Source: Omphiscola glabra (taxonomy: Eukaryota; Mollusca; Gastropoda; Lymnaeidae). Taken from it: 64,000 bases of DNA. The notes under the pieces are model-generated. The model saw only the letters and a program-made list of their open reading frames with translations. It ran no database searches and had not been told where the DNA came from. This document shows positions 46,209-57,665 of this stretch, in pieces. Every line of letters starts with the position of its first letter. The stretch's first letter is position 1. Both the position numbers and the translations under genes were made by a program. The stretch covers positions 31,135,596 to 31,199,595 of the forward strand of contig OZ024799.1 of the NCBI GenBank assembly GCA_964017045.1, written 5' to 3'.

Positions 46209-46349
46209 ACCTGGTCATTGCGTTCTTGGGCTGTCACGCAAAGCTCTGTGGCTTGTGAAGGGAGGATTATCTATAAGGATGAATATCTTGAGATCATGAT
46301 GGCATCCGGGGCCACAATTGCCTCCCTCTTCCTGCTTAAGTTCACGTGA
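46209..46349 (+). CDS. Candidate terminal exon of an unidentified plus-strand gene
   Basis: A strong polypyrimidine tract ending cttttag precedes a 46-residue open segment reading TWSLRSWAVTQSSVACEGRI, then IYKDEYLEIMMASGATIASL and FLLKFT before a TGA. It is phase 0 at the acceptor. Codon use looks coding-like and the C-terminus is hydrophobic. I do not recognise the protein and see no upstream exon with confidence, so chance remains possible. Confidence 0.28.
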   Translation, partial: TWSLRSWAVTQSSVACEGRIIYKDEYLEIMMASGATIASLFLLKFT

Positions 46350-46389
46350 AATATGTTTGAGATTAACTATATTTCGACCCTTTGAAGCT

Positions 46390-46545
46390 GGAGTGTCAAG
46401 TGTTAAGTGTCATGTGTTACGTGTCAAGTGTTAAGTGTCAAGTGTTAAGTACTGTTAAGTGTTACGTGTCAAGTGTTAAGTGTTACGTGTTAAATGTACA
46501 TGTCAAGTGTTAAGTGTCATGTGTTAAGTGTCGATTGTTAAATGC
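46390..46545. repeat. Minisatellite, 7-14-bp unit (aagtgtcaagtgtt)
   Basis: Short degenerate units of aagtgtca, agtgttacgtgt and similar. Confidence 0.85.
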
Positions 46546-46619
46546 ACAATTCTAACGACCGCTGGAGTTTAGATACATGGCTAATAGATTTTTTGACGCT
46601 AGAGTCATCAAGTTCTTCC

Positions 46620-46735
46620 CCAGAGTTCTTTGTGCACAGAGTTGTTTGTGCACAGAGTTGCTTGTGCGCAGAGCTGTTTGTGCATATATTTGCTAGTGCA
46701 CAGAGTTTCTATTGTACAATGTTGCTTGCGCACAC
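46620..46735. repeat. Minisatellite, about 16-bp unit (gcacagagttgtttgt)
   Basis: Six to seven degenerate tandem copies. Confidence 0.82.
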
Positions 46736-46936
46736 TTAAAATGTTTAGGCTTGATGCATACGGCTATATTAAATCGATGTATTAAAATAAATATATTTGA
46801 TTGGCCTGATTCGCATGTTCAAAAAGCAAGTTAAGTCATGCTTTCAAGGAGATGTAACGGAACAGAAGAGAAGTCCTACTATACAAAATAAAACCGGACC
46901 CCCTGCATGTTGAAGAGGTTTCTTCTTGTCATACAG

Positions 46937-47131
46937 CAGTGGTTCTCAACCTTCCTAATACCACGACCCTTGAATTCAGTTCGTCATGTTGTGGCGACCC
47001 CCAAACGTAAAATTATTTTCGTTGCCCTTCATAACTGTGGAGTATATGTGTCTTCCGATGGTCTAAGGCGACCCCTGGGAAAGGGTAATTCGACACCAAA
47101 GGGGTCACGACCCACAGGTTGCGATCCGCTG
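46937..47131. mobile_element. SPIN/OposCharlie/URR1-like hAT element, copy 2
   Basis: 195 bp. It starts cagtggttctcaaccttcct and ends acaggttgcgatccgctg. A perfect 8-bp duplication, tcatacag, lies at 46929-46936 and 47132-47139. Internal ttgtggcgacccccaaacgt, aaaattattttcgttgc, cttccgatggtctaaggcga and ggtcacgacccacaggttg match copy 1 and the vertebrate family motifs. No coding capacity. Confidence 0.9.
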
Positions 47132-47344
47132 TCATACAGCCTCGCCTAGACTCAAAGGCTATTTTCCAGTCGTCTTACTGTCATTCTGCCACACGATAAC
47201 CTATCTTCATACTCTACTCACGAACTGTCAAAATGATCTGTTGCCAACAAATTGGAGGGGTGGAAGGGGCGTAATTTTATCATATTAGGAATGCCTATGA
47301 CAAGAAGATGTTCCAACTCTCGTTACCATCATGTAAAGTACCCA

Positions 47345-47465
47345 CACTTAACACGCAACTTCCACTGTAAGGTAGAGACCTTCACACCATGATGGCAGCA
47401 TGCTAGTGGTCACTTCCAATGTAAGGTAGAGACCTTCACACCACGATGGCAGCATGCTAGTGGTC
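47345..47465. repeat. Tandem duplication, about 60-bp unit, two copies
   Basis: gtaaggtagagaccttcaca, then gatggcagcatgctagtgg, occurs twice. Confidence 0.85.
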
Positions 47466-48469
47466 TATTTAACCACCAAGCACCAAACAGCAAGCACCAA
47501 ACACCAGAGAGGAATTTCCCGCGGGAGTCTGCTTGACTTCATTAGTGACATCCTCAAACTCTAAGACACTGACGAATTAAATTTAACAAATTACAAAATA
47601 GGCTCCAAAAATGACACGGGGCGATACCATGATGGTGAAATAACCCACACCTTCCCCGCCCACTCTAAGGGCCCGCATGAACAGGTAAGTATCTCAGGAC
47701 ACCTCTAGTCTCTTTCGACCTCAGTTCGAGTTCTTGTCGAGGGACCCAGATATGCACGCTGTGCGTAGCCCACGATCTATCCCACAACTCTTGTCTCTAC
47801 CACACTTCTATGCTTGTAGAGGACAAAAAAAGAAATCTACACATTGCCAAGGGTTCCCCTATTCAAAACCCACCATCGTTTTCTTGACACAGTATCTCAC
47901 ACCCCCCACCCCACTCCTCACCCCAGGTCCCCTTCCTTTCAAGTAGAATTATGAGGGTTTTATTTATTTTAAAAAAAAAAAAATTTATCTTCCGAAAAAA
48001 AAAGTATAAAATAACAACGTGTCCGACTTGGCCAGAATTGATTCCTAGCTTCGTGATAAATATCCGAACAGGCGGGCAAAGCACCGCGGTCCCGCCAAGC
48101 TGCGCGGTATCGGGCTGACGTTGCAGAAGACGATCGATACTGCTCACTCAATACCGAGAGATTTGGGGCCCATTCTAATCAAGGGGAGAGCATTTGTGCA
48201 TAGGTTCCCCGGGAAGGGGAGAGAAAAACATTCTTTCCACCGAAGCCGCGATTCGGACGTCAATATTTAGTTTCTTCTTAGCTGAGGAAAAATATTGGGA
48301 GTGACATATTTACCGGGAGAGAGCATTATCACCTCCCAGAATAAATTGTGCCGTGATTGCGAGGACGAGGGGGGAAGAAAGAGAGGGAGGTAATTACATC
48401 AAAGGAGACATGCCTCCCCAAACTCTTCCAGCCCCACCACCGTTTCTTCATCACGATGAGCTACTCCAC
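47466..48469. other. No gene seen
   Basis: No exon or element recognised. The minus-strand open frame at 47863-48147 is low-complexity. Confidence 0.4.
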
Positions 48470-48700
48470 CGTCTTTAAGACCAGATACTCCATCGCTATC
48501 GAGCCCAGCTACTCCACCGCTATCTAGACCAGCAACTCCACGGCCATCAAGATACACTATTCCACCGCCATCAAGATCCACTACTCCACCGCCATCAAGA
48601 TCCACTACTCCACCGCCATCAAGATCTACTATTCCACCGCCATCAAGATCAACTACGCCACTAGCGTCAAGACCAGCTACAACCACCTCCCCTGGGACTA
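48470..48700. repeat. Minisatellite, about 24-27-bp unit (ccaccgccatcaagatccac)
   Basis: Units divisible by three leave a minus-strand frame open with a DLDGGGVV repeat. This is a likely artefact, because no homologous flanking protein sequence is present. Confidence 0.88.
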
Positions 48701-48779
48701 GAATCAGCGCCCAAGCAGCACCAAGCAGCACCAACCTTCCGAATTCTCTGAGCCGCCAACAAAATATCGCTATCAGTGA

Positions 48780-48950
48780 ACAACGACTGCCACAGCAGCC
48801 ACAGCTGCCACAGCAGCCACAACTGCCACAGCAGACACAGCTACCACATCTGCCACAGCAGACACAGCAGACACAGCTGCCACAGCAGACACAGCTGCCA
48901 CAGCAGCCACAGCAGCCACTGCTGCCACAGCAGCCACAGCAGCCACACCG
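48780..48950. repeat. Minisatellite, 12-bp unit (ccacagcagcca)
   Basis: cag-based 12-mers (acagctgccacagcagccac). All three plus frames are open, and the minus strand reads as Cys/Gly/Ser. Confidence 0.88.
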
Positions 48951-49989
48951 TGGAATGAGAAAGATTCCTTCTGTCATTTGTTTAACATTCTCCCGCTAAA
49001 GTGTTCACGTCCTAAGTGAAACGTACAAAAAGTAAAAGAGCATCTTTAAGGCGATTTAAAAAAAAAAAAAAAGTACACATCATTGAGAATCAATAATATA
49101 ACAGTTGATGATAGCACTGCTACAACGTCTTTCACAAACATAGGAATACAAGGAGTGATTGTCGCCAAAAAGAGAATCTATTGCAAACTCTCGCCACCAG
49201 CTGACACTGTCTTTCGTGCGAACCTGTAAGGAATGATCGTGGAAACTCAGGACACCAACCGCGTAAATGTCTCATAAATATTTTGCTCCTAGTGTGTCCT
49301 GCTTCCTTTTTCACAACAGGCGCCCCCTACTCAACATTTCTTATGTTGATAGTAGGAGTGAAAAAAAAAGGGGGGGGGGGGGAGTTGTCACGTGGCGAGC
49401 GTCATGCATGACGGTCGGAATGAGGTAAAAGTTTGAATTGTTTTCTTTAAGAGGGGGGACCAATATTATAGTATTTAAAAAGAGCCACGGGTTGTGGGAC
49501 TGTATGTATGACTTCTGTAGGACTGTGTAGGACTTCGGTAGGACTGTGTAGGACTGTCTGTATGACTATAGTTTAAAGGCCGACAGTTAGGGTATAGGAC
49601 TCTATATAGGCCTATCGTTTAAAGGCCGACAGGTAGGGTGTAGGACTCTCTGTATGGATATTGTTTAAAGGCCGGCATACATTAAAGAAAATGACAAGTT
49701 AATTCTTTTGTTGTAACACTCTCAAAAATAACCGGAACCGGTGTAAAAACTAGACCCGGTTAAGCCACAGTGTACACATATAACGGTTCTTAATATAACC
49801 CGTTCACTACTTTCCCCACTTCATGCGCCCCCCTCATTCCCCACGAGCGCTCCCTTGTAGTTTCTCCACACTCTTCAGGGAGAACTGCTGAACTTTTTAA
49901 CTTAGAACATTTATGAGACATGTGATGCTTGAAGGTGGCATCTGCGACAAAACTTGTACTTAAAGGTTAAACATGATTGTTGGATTGCT
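48951..49989. other. No gene seen
   Basis: Includes a poly-G run near 49370 and degenerate repeats at 49498-49690 (tgtaggact; a pair of gtttaaaggccgacag units). Confidence 0.4.
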
Positions 49990-51068
49990 TGGACTACATC
50001 CCAGTCACTGGAGGTGGGACTACATCCCCGTCGCTGGAGATGGGACTACATCCCCGTCCCTGGAGGTGGGACTACATCCCCATACCTGGAGGTGGGACTA
50101 CATCCCCGTCCCTGGAGGTGGGACAACATCCCCGTCCCTGGAGGTGGGACTACATCCCCGTCCCTGGAGGTAGGACTACATCGCCGTCCCTGGAGGTTGG
50201 ACTACATCCCCGTCCCTGGTGGTGGGACTACATCCCCGTCCCTGGAGGTGGGACTTCATCCCCGTCCCTGGAGGTGGGACTACATCCCCTTCCATGGAGG
50301 TGGGACTACATCCCCGTCCCTGGATTTGGGACTACATCCCCGTCCCTGGGAGGTGAGACCACAGGCCATCCCTGGGGGATGAGACCACATGCCATCCCTG
50401 TGTTTGATACTACATTCCCATCCTTTGTTGTGTGAATAGCTCCCCATCGCTGGGGGTTACATCCCCATCCCAGGAGGTGGGACTACATCCCCATCCAGGA
50501 GGTGGGATGACATCCCCATACCTGTAGGTGGCACTACATCCCCACCCAGGAGGTGGGACTACATCCCCATACCTGGAGGTAGGACTACATCCCAATCCCA
50601 GTAGGATGTAGGACAACATCTCCAGTCCTGGAGGTGGGACAACATCCCCATACCAGGAGGTGGGACTACATCCCCATTCCTGGGGGTGGGACTACATCCC
50701 TATTCCTGGAGGTGGGACTACATCCCCATTTCTGTTGGTGGGACAACATCCACATCCCAGGAGGTGGGACTACATCCCATCCAGGAGGTGGGACTACATC
50801 CCCATTCCTGTTGGTGGGACAACATCCACATCCCAGGAGGTGGGACTACATCCCCATCCAGGAAGTGGGACTACATCCCCATACCTGTAGATGGGACTAC
50901 ATCCCCATTCCTGTTGGTGGGACAACATCCACATCCCAGGAGGTGGGACGACATCCCCATACCTGTAGGTGGGACGACATCCCCATACCTGTAGGTGGGA
51001 CTAAATCCCCATACCTGTTGGTGGGACAACATCCACATCCCAGGAGGTGGGACTACATCCTCATCCAT
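49990..51068. repeat. Large minisatellite, 26-bp unit, about 40 copies, two subtypes
   Basis: The core ggaggtgggactacatcccc recurs over 1.08 kb. The left block (to about 50345) has ccgtccctgg units. The right block (from about 50455) has ccatcccagg, ccatacctgtagg and 22-bp short units, with a higher-order pattern. Open frames are repeat artefacts. Confidence 0.95.
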
Positions 51069-51287
51069 GGGGTTAATGATACGTAAATGCGCAATTTCGT
51101 TAAGTCATTTATTTTGCAATATTAAAATCCTTTTTTGAAGTTCACTGTCTCCCAAATTCTGTTATCTAAATTTGGCTAAACATGTCTCTTTAAAATACTT
51201 TACATTAGCAAGTACGGCCTTAAAATAAGACCAAAAAAACCATACACAAACTATCCACAAGGTTTATTACAGGAATACTTAACCATT

Positions 51288-51830
51288 CTTTGGTGGTGAG
51301 CACCTTTGGTGGTGAGCACCTTTGGCGGTGAGCACCTTTGGTGGTGAGGACCTTTTGGTGGTGAGCACCTTTGGTGGTGAGCACCTTTTGGTGGTGAGCA
51401 CCTTTGGTGGTGAGCACCTTTTGGTGGTGAGCACCTTTGGTGGTGAGCACCTTTGGTGGTGAGCACCTTTGGTGGTGAGCACCTTTGGTGGTGAGCGCCT
51501 TTGGTAGTGAGCACCTTAGGTAGTGAGCACCTTTGGTAGTGAGCACCTTTGGTAGTGAGCACCTTTGGTATTGAGCACCTTTGGTGGTGAGCACCTTTGG
51601 TGATGAGCACCTTTGGTGGTGAGCACCTTTAGTAGTGAGCACCTTTGGTAATGAGCATCTTCTTCGGTAGTGAGAACCTTTGGTAGTGAGCATCTTCTTT
51701 GGTAGTGAGCACCTTCTTTGGTAGTGAGCACCTTCTTTGGTAGTGAGCACCTTCTTTGGTAGTGAGCACCTTTGGTAGTGAGCACCTTTGGTAGTGAGCA
51801 CCTTTGGTAGTGAGCACCTTTGGCGGTGTA
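51288..51830. repeat. Minisatellite, 16-bp unit (gtgagcacctttggtg), about 34 copies
   Basis: The left half has ggtggtgag units and the right half has ggtagtgag units. 19-bp variants with an extra ctt (accttctttggtag) are clustered near 51655-51765. Confidence 0.95.
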
Positions 51831-52389
51831 TTGAACTCTATGGACTTTACATATTTAACTTGAGTTGAGATTTCTGAAAATATGGACGGGACTTTTTACA
51901 AAAATACCAGCCGGCCTACAAGGGATCCCTCCATCATGCGTCATGCTAAGACTGCATTGTAGTTCTATTTTTAGGATAATTCAATTCTAAAAGACGTTAA
52001 AGATTTAAATGTCTCAATAGTAAAATACCACAAACAATGTGACAATTTTTGTTTTTACTTTACACATTGCTCTGAATAAAATTTGCATTTTAAAAAAAAA
52101 AAAATTTAAACGGTAAACATTTGAATTTGTCACTGCTTTAGTTCTGTTAGTAACTTGTGCCTGACAGAATGACGATCGACGTCAGGACTATCATTACACC
52201 ATTTCTTAAGCGCTATGCTCTTAACCTATCGATACCACGGAGATCCGGGATACTCGGAATGTAAAAAATTGAGCTTCAGAAGAATACACAAGTCAGGGCG
52301 CACAGCACTGCACACGCAACTGAACTTAGGCCATAGGGATTTATCAGGCCATCATTGGTGTCTCCTTTTTGTTGTTGTTTTGTTAGTGT
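51831..52389. other. No gene seen
   Basis: AT-rich flank upstream of a LINE. No exon-like segment. Confidence 0.45.
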
Positions 52390-53252
52390 ATCGTATTGGT
52401 TTGACGAACTCTGCCGTAGCCGGTCCCAAGCCCGGGTGAGAAAGGAGGAGGGTTGGGCAAAGGGCAAGCAACCCTTCCTTGTAAAGCCTTGCTAAAAAAA
52501 ATACAAACAAAGATTTCAAAAGGAAGCTTGGACCTTGGAAAGGATGCATCTTCTAATAGAGAATTAATGAAGCTGGTTGGCCAAAGCCAACTGGAAACCA
52601 CCCGGCGGACAAGCATTCTATTCACTAGGACCACCACGAGTTTAGGAACATGGAACGTAAGGACAATGTGTGAAACTGGAAAACCTGTTCAAGTTGGTGC
52701 TGAAATGCAGAGATACAAACTAGCCTTCTTAGGAATAAGTGAATCTCGACGGATAGGTTCAGTTCAGATAAATTTAAGCTCAGGTCAGGGGAATTGCTGC
52801 TATACTCAGGCCTCGAAGATGAAAATGCGGCTCACAACCAAGGAGTGGCTCTCATGTTTTCCAAAAATGCCCAGAACGCGCTTATAGGGTGGGAAGCTCA
52901 CGGCCCTCGTATAATCACGGCAAGATTTAAGACCAAAAATCGAAAAGTAAATATGGACATCTAACAGGTATATGCTCCTACCAACGGTAGTAAAGAAGAG
53001 GACAAAGAGGACTTCTACAGCAGACTGCAAACCCTTGTCCTAAAGTGTCCTAAGAGCAATGTGGTTATACTCATGGGTGACCTAAATGCGAAAATAGGCA
53101 GCAACAATAAAGGCTATGAAGAATGCATGGGAACACATGGCGTGTGAGAGATGAATTAAAATGGTGAAAGACTAGCAGATCTGTAGCACACAGATGGACT
53201 GGTGATTGCAGGAAGTGTCTTCATGCATAGAAATATCCGCAAGGTGACATGT

Positions 53253-53888
53253 TCAGGTTCACCCAAACACTTCTTAGAAAAACTACAAAAGGTTCAAAAC
53301 TCAGCTGCTAGGCTAGTTTTAAAGGCAAAAAAACATGATCACGTCACACCACTACTTCATTCACTTCATTGGCTACCTGTACAAGCACGGATTGACTATA
53401 AACTCTCTGTTCTCTGCAACAACTTTTTCTCGAATTCCTTCCCTTCCTATCTAACCGAACTTCTCTCTGTCTATTCACTCCTTCGACAGCTTCGCTCCTC
53501 CGCAGACTCGCACTAAAACATACGGTGAAAGATCTTTCTCTTTCTGTGTCCCCAAACAATAGAATTCTCTTCCAATACACATCCGCAATATATCAACTAT
53601 CACACCTTCAAAACTGCCCTCAAAACTCATCTCTTTAAACTCTACTACCCCGACTGATTCCCTACAGCTGGCCGCCATCCATGGCTTGTCATCTGGTGTG
53701 GATGAGGTGAATATGCATTAGTTTTTGTTTTGTCTCTATACATCTGTTCTTTATTACATATATGCATTTTATGCTATTGTCACGATTATATCTCTTTTTC
53801 TAATATTTTTATGTACAGCGCTGTGAGCCTAGCCTTAGGCTGGGGTACCGCGCTATATAAGAAACCAAATAATAAAAAATAATAATGT
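53253..53888 (+). mobile_element. CR1-like LINE 3' fragment nested in the larger LINE
   Basis: Encodes QKVQNSAARLVLKAKKHDHV, TPLLHSLHWLPVQARIDYKL and FPSYLTELLSVYS, the standard C-terminal block of CR1/L2-type reverse transcriptases. It ends with a 3' region ctggggtaccgcgctatata and an A-rich aataataaaa tail. Host LINE reads RNIRKVTC before it and ISPD...NQIDHF after it. A short atgt duplication flanks it. Heavily 5' truncated. Confidence 0.88.
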
Positions 53889-56072
53889 ATATCACCAGAT
53901 ATATCAACTGCTAACCAAATTGACCATTTCTGTATCTGCAATAAGTTTAGACGATCTCTCCAAGATTGCCCGTTTAAGGCTTAAACTGAAAAAGAACTGG
54001 ACAAGCGAGGGAAGCAAGCGACAACGATTTAACACCAATCTCTTGAAAGACGAATCCAAACTAAATGAGTTTAAACTTACTAGCTCCAACAAGTTCCAGA
54101 TCCTACAAGAACTAGGCAATGAGGAAACAATTGACCGAAATTGGAAAGACATCAAAGAGATATTCACGACTACCTGCGAAGAAGTGTTGGGCCCTGGGCA
54201 ACAAACGCTTAAGAATGGATTTCTGCTGAAACCATGGGAAAATCCAATATAGGAAAAAGAATAAGGCAATTCTAAACAATAGCCGCACCAGAACCGAAAA
54301 GGCCAAAGCATCAACAGAATACTCAGAAGCAAACAAAGAAGTTAAACGTGGTACAAAGCCATAAAAAGAACTACATTGAAGGATTAGCAAGTGAAGCAGA
54401 AGAGGCAGCATACCATGGAAACACAAGAGAATTATTCAGTTCAATCAAAAAGTTATCTGGAAAGTTGAACAATCCAGAGAGACCAGTAAAAACTAAAGAT
54501 GAGAAATCAATACCCGATGAAGAGGGTCAGAAAAAAAGATGGATATAGCATTTTGAAGAACTCCTCAACCGGCCAGCCCCACAACACACGCTCAACATAG
54601 AGCCAGCAGAACAAGATCTAGGAATAGATTGCAGCACACCCACAAAAGAAGAGATATGCAGAGCAATTAAGCAACTAAAGAAAGGCAAAGCGGCAGGTCC
54701 AGAAAGAATTCCGACAGAAGCCTTGACAGCAGATATTACGACTAGCACTGAAATGCTACACACACTATTCTCCCACACTAAGAAAATATGGGAGAAAGAA
54801 CAGATACCGATTGAGTGGAAAGAAGGACACCGCATTAAGCGTCCGAAGAATGGAGACATTAGTTCTTGCTCTAACTATAGAGGAATAACCCTGCTGTTCA
54901 TCGCCAGCAAAGTATTCAACAGAATGCTGCTTAACATAATGAGGTAGGCAATAGGTACCAATCTTAGGGACTAACAAGCAGGTTTCAGAAAAGACAGATC
55001 CTGAACTGACCAGATTGCCACATTGAGAATCATTGTAGAACAATCCCTGGAGTGGAACTCGCCACTATACATCAACTTTATTGACTTTGAGAAGGCTTTT
55101 TTTTGATAGTGTAGACAGACAGACTCTGTGGAAGCTGCTAAGACACTACGGGGTACCACAAAAATTGACAGACATAATTAAGGCTTCTTACAAAGGACTG
55201 TCGTGCAGAATTGTTCATGGCCAACGAACAACTGCGGGTTTTGGGGTACATACCAGTGTCAGACAGGGGTGTCTGCTCTCGCCTTTCTTATTCCTGCTGA
55301 CCATTGATTGGATTATGAAAATGTCTACAGAGCAGAAGAGAAATGGTATTAAGTGGAGACTTGATGATCTGAATTTTGCGGATGATCTGGCCCTAATATC
55401 ACACACAGCAACAGATGCAAGAGAAAACCAATTATGTAGCACAGTACTCTGCATGCTTCGGCCTGAACATCCATAGAGGAAAAAGCAAAGTCCTTAAAAT
55501 AAATGCATCAAGCAACACACTTGTAGCACTGGAAGGAACAAACCTTGAGGTAGATAGCTTTACATACCTCGGCAGCATCATTGACATACAAGGAGGGACA
55601 GACGCCGACACAAGAGTGAGAATTGGCAAGGCAAGAGCTGCATTTAACCAGCTAAAACGTCTGGAGCTGCAGCAACTTGACCCTCCAGACCAAGGTCAGG
55701 ATATTCAACACCACAGTGAAACCTGTCTTGCTATATGGAGCAGAAACATGGCGAACAACAGCAGCTGGTTCAAAAAAGCTACAGACGTTTATCAACTCAT
55801 GTCTCCGAATGATTCTACGAATCCGCTGGCCCAACGTCATCACCAACGAGGATCTCTGGCGGCGCAACAAACAAGAACCAGTGGAAGAGTTTGTCTGCCA
55901 GCGCAGATGGAGATGGATTGGTCACACTCTCAGAAAGTCCACATCAAGTTTCACGGGACAAGCCATCACTTGGAACCCCCAGGGTAAGAGAAAAAGAGGT
56001 CGACCCAAAATGACTTGGATAAGGGAGCTGGAGGCAGACACCAAAAAAGAGTGTGCACAACTGGGGACAGCT

Positions 56073-56304
56073 GGAGAGACTTGCCCAAGTTCGGGATGCC
56101 TGGAGAGACTTGTCCAAGTCCGGGATGCCTGGAGAGACTTGCCCAAGTCCGGGATGCCTGGAGAGACTTGCCCAAGTCCAGGATGCCTGGAGAGACTTGC
56201 CCAAGTCCGGGATGCCTGGAGAGACTTGCCCAAGTCCGGGATGCCTGGAGAGACATGCCCAAGTCCGGGATGCCTGGAGAGACTTGCCCAAGTCCGGGAT
56301 GCCT
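56073..56304 (+). repeat. 29-bp minisatellite derived from the LINE C-terminus, 8 copies
   Basis: ggagagacttgcccaagtcc followed by gggatgcct repeats exactly every 29 bp. The first copy is the genuine LINE coding stretch GQLERLAQVRDAWR. Because 29 is not divisible by three the frame rotates, so copies read LERLAQVRDA, WRDLPKSGMP, GETCPSPGC in turn. After the last copy the LINE 3' end resumes. Confidence 0.93.
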
Positions 56305-56569
56305 GCAGAGTCTTTATTTGTGGCATGTGCCCCAGACGGGACGATAGGCGATGATGATGCTGTTGATGTTTGGCTTGACGTCAAATTCTGTCTATTGTGT
56401 AGTTGCCTTCTTTACTATTTACAAGGCACACGTTTTCTTAGGATGTGTGAAATATGATGTTACGGAAAAGTGCACTATAAAATTATGATACTTTGAAATA
56501 ATTTAAATACCATAAACTGGCGTAAAATAATAAATGCCTACTAGGTCTGTAAATGTAAAAGTCAAGTAG

Positions 56570-56720
56570 AATGCAGGTGGCATGAAAGTGGAAGGTAAAT
56601 AGAAGGTAAGTTGAAGGTAAACAGAAGTAACTAGAAGCTAAGTAGAAGGTAAGTAGAGGGAAAGTGGAAAGTAAGCAGAAGGTAAGTTAAAGTTAAGCAG
56701 AGAGCACACCGAAGGCAAGT
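56570..56720. repeat. Degenerate repeat, 11-14-bp unit (gaaggtaagtaga)
   Basis: aagtagaaggtaa-type units. A second short array of the same motif is at 58335-58420. Confidence 0.78.
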
Positions 56721-56931
56721 AGAGGCAAGTAGACCCACAGCCCCTTCTAATGGAATCAGAGCCCGACTTTTCGAGAGTCTAAAAAAACCAGCAATAAAGA
56801 ATTTAACACCGAAATTAACATGGCATCCAATACGCAATACATAATTATGTGGCTACCTTGACCTTTCAAGCGGTCAAGTTGACATGTGAAATTATTGAAT
56901 CCTTTTGATCAAACCGGCACTTAAGCGCATT

Positions 56932-57575
56932 ATCCCACAGTGCTGTCCACAAGTGTCAGGAGGCGTACAACCACAGTGCTGTCCACAAGTGTCCGGAGAC
57001 GAACAACCACAGTGCTGTCCACAAGTGTCAGGAGGCGTACAACCACAGTGCTGTCCACAAGTGTCAGGAGGCGTACAACCACAGTGCTGTCCACAAGTGT
57101 CAGGAGACGAACAACCACAGTGCTGTCCACAAGTGTCAGGAGGCGTACAACCACAGTGCTGTCCACAAGTGTCAGGAGGCGTACAACCACAGTGCTGTCC
57201 ACAATTGTCAGGAGACGTATAACCACAGTGCTGTCCACAAGAGTCAAAGGGCGTGCTTCCGCAGTGCTGTCCACAAGTGTCAGGAGGCGTACAGCCACAG
57301 TGCTGTCCACAAGTGTCAGGAGACGTACAACCACAGTGCTGTTTACAAGTGTCAGGAGACGTACAACCACAGTGCTGTCCACAAGTGTCAGGAGGCGTAC
57401 AGCCACAGTGCTGTCCACAAGTGTCAGGTGACGTGCAACCACAGTGCTGTCCACAAGTGTCAGGAGGCATACAACCACAGTGCTGTCCACAAGTGTCGGG
57501 AGGCGTACAACCACACTGCTGTCCACAAGTGTCAGGGGGCGTACAACTACAGTTTCTGCTCCACGTAGCACACAC
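56932..57575. repeat. Minisatellite, 36-bp unit, about 18 copies, open on several frames
   Basis: ccacagtgctgtccacaagt followed by gtcaggaggcgtacaa repeats. On the minus strand it encodes a Cys-rich dodecapeptide (CGCTPPDTCGQH) over 231 codons. Other frames give VRRRTTTVLSTS or VVVRLLTLVDST, equally long. No signal peptide, splice context or flanking homology, so it is treated as non-coding. Confidence 0.92.
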
Positions 57576-57665
57576 ACGGGTCGACAACGTCGTCTAGAGT
57601 TTCCATGTTAATGCTGTGGGCGAGTGGGCTTCGGGACAGGTTGAGAAGAACAAAAAACTACCAGC

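Larger units (their letters stand above)
52390..56360 (+). mobile_element. Near full-length decayed endonuclease/reverse-transcriptase LINE
   Basis: 5' leader with gccgtagccggtcccaagcc near 52415. The APE-type endonuclease follows: LGTWNVRTMCETGKPVQVGA, LAFLGISESRRIGS and MGDLNAKIGSNNKGYEE. After an inserted second LINE comes NQIDHFCICNKFRRSLQD, a linker, then the RT: IKQLKKGKAAGPERIPTEAL, NYRGITLLFIASKVFNRML, FIDFEKAFF, VRQGCLLSPFLFLLTIDWIM, LNFADDLALIS (FADD catalytic box), SFTYLGSIID, PVLLYGAETWRTT. The C-terminus reads RRWRWIGHTLRKS and GRPKMTWIRELEADT, ending CPRRDDRR and stop near 56352. It is disrupted by several frameshifts and stops. A C-terminal segment is expanded into a 29-bp minisatellite (56073-56304). 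Resembles RTE-like elements widespread in molluscs and flatworms. Confidence 0.92.

Noticed and set aside
48399..48977. Minus-strand 192-codon frame with Cys/Gly and Asp-Gly-Gly-Gly repeats
   Set aside because: Two adjacent arrays with units divisible by three; composition simply mirrors the repeats.
49954..51086. Several 100-150-codon plus-strand frames rich in G, T, S and P
   Set aside because: Translation of the 26-bp minisatellite; the frame choice is arbitrary and there is no flanking coding sequence.
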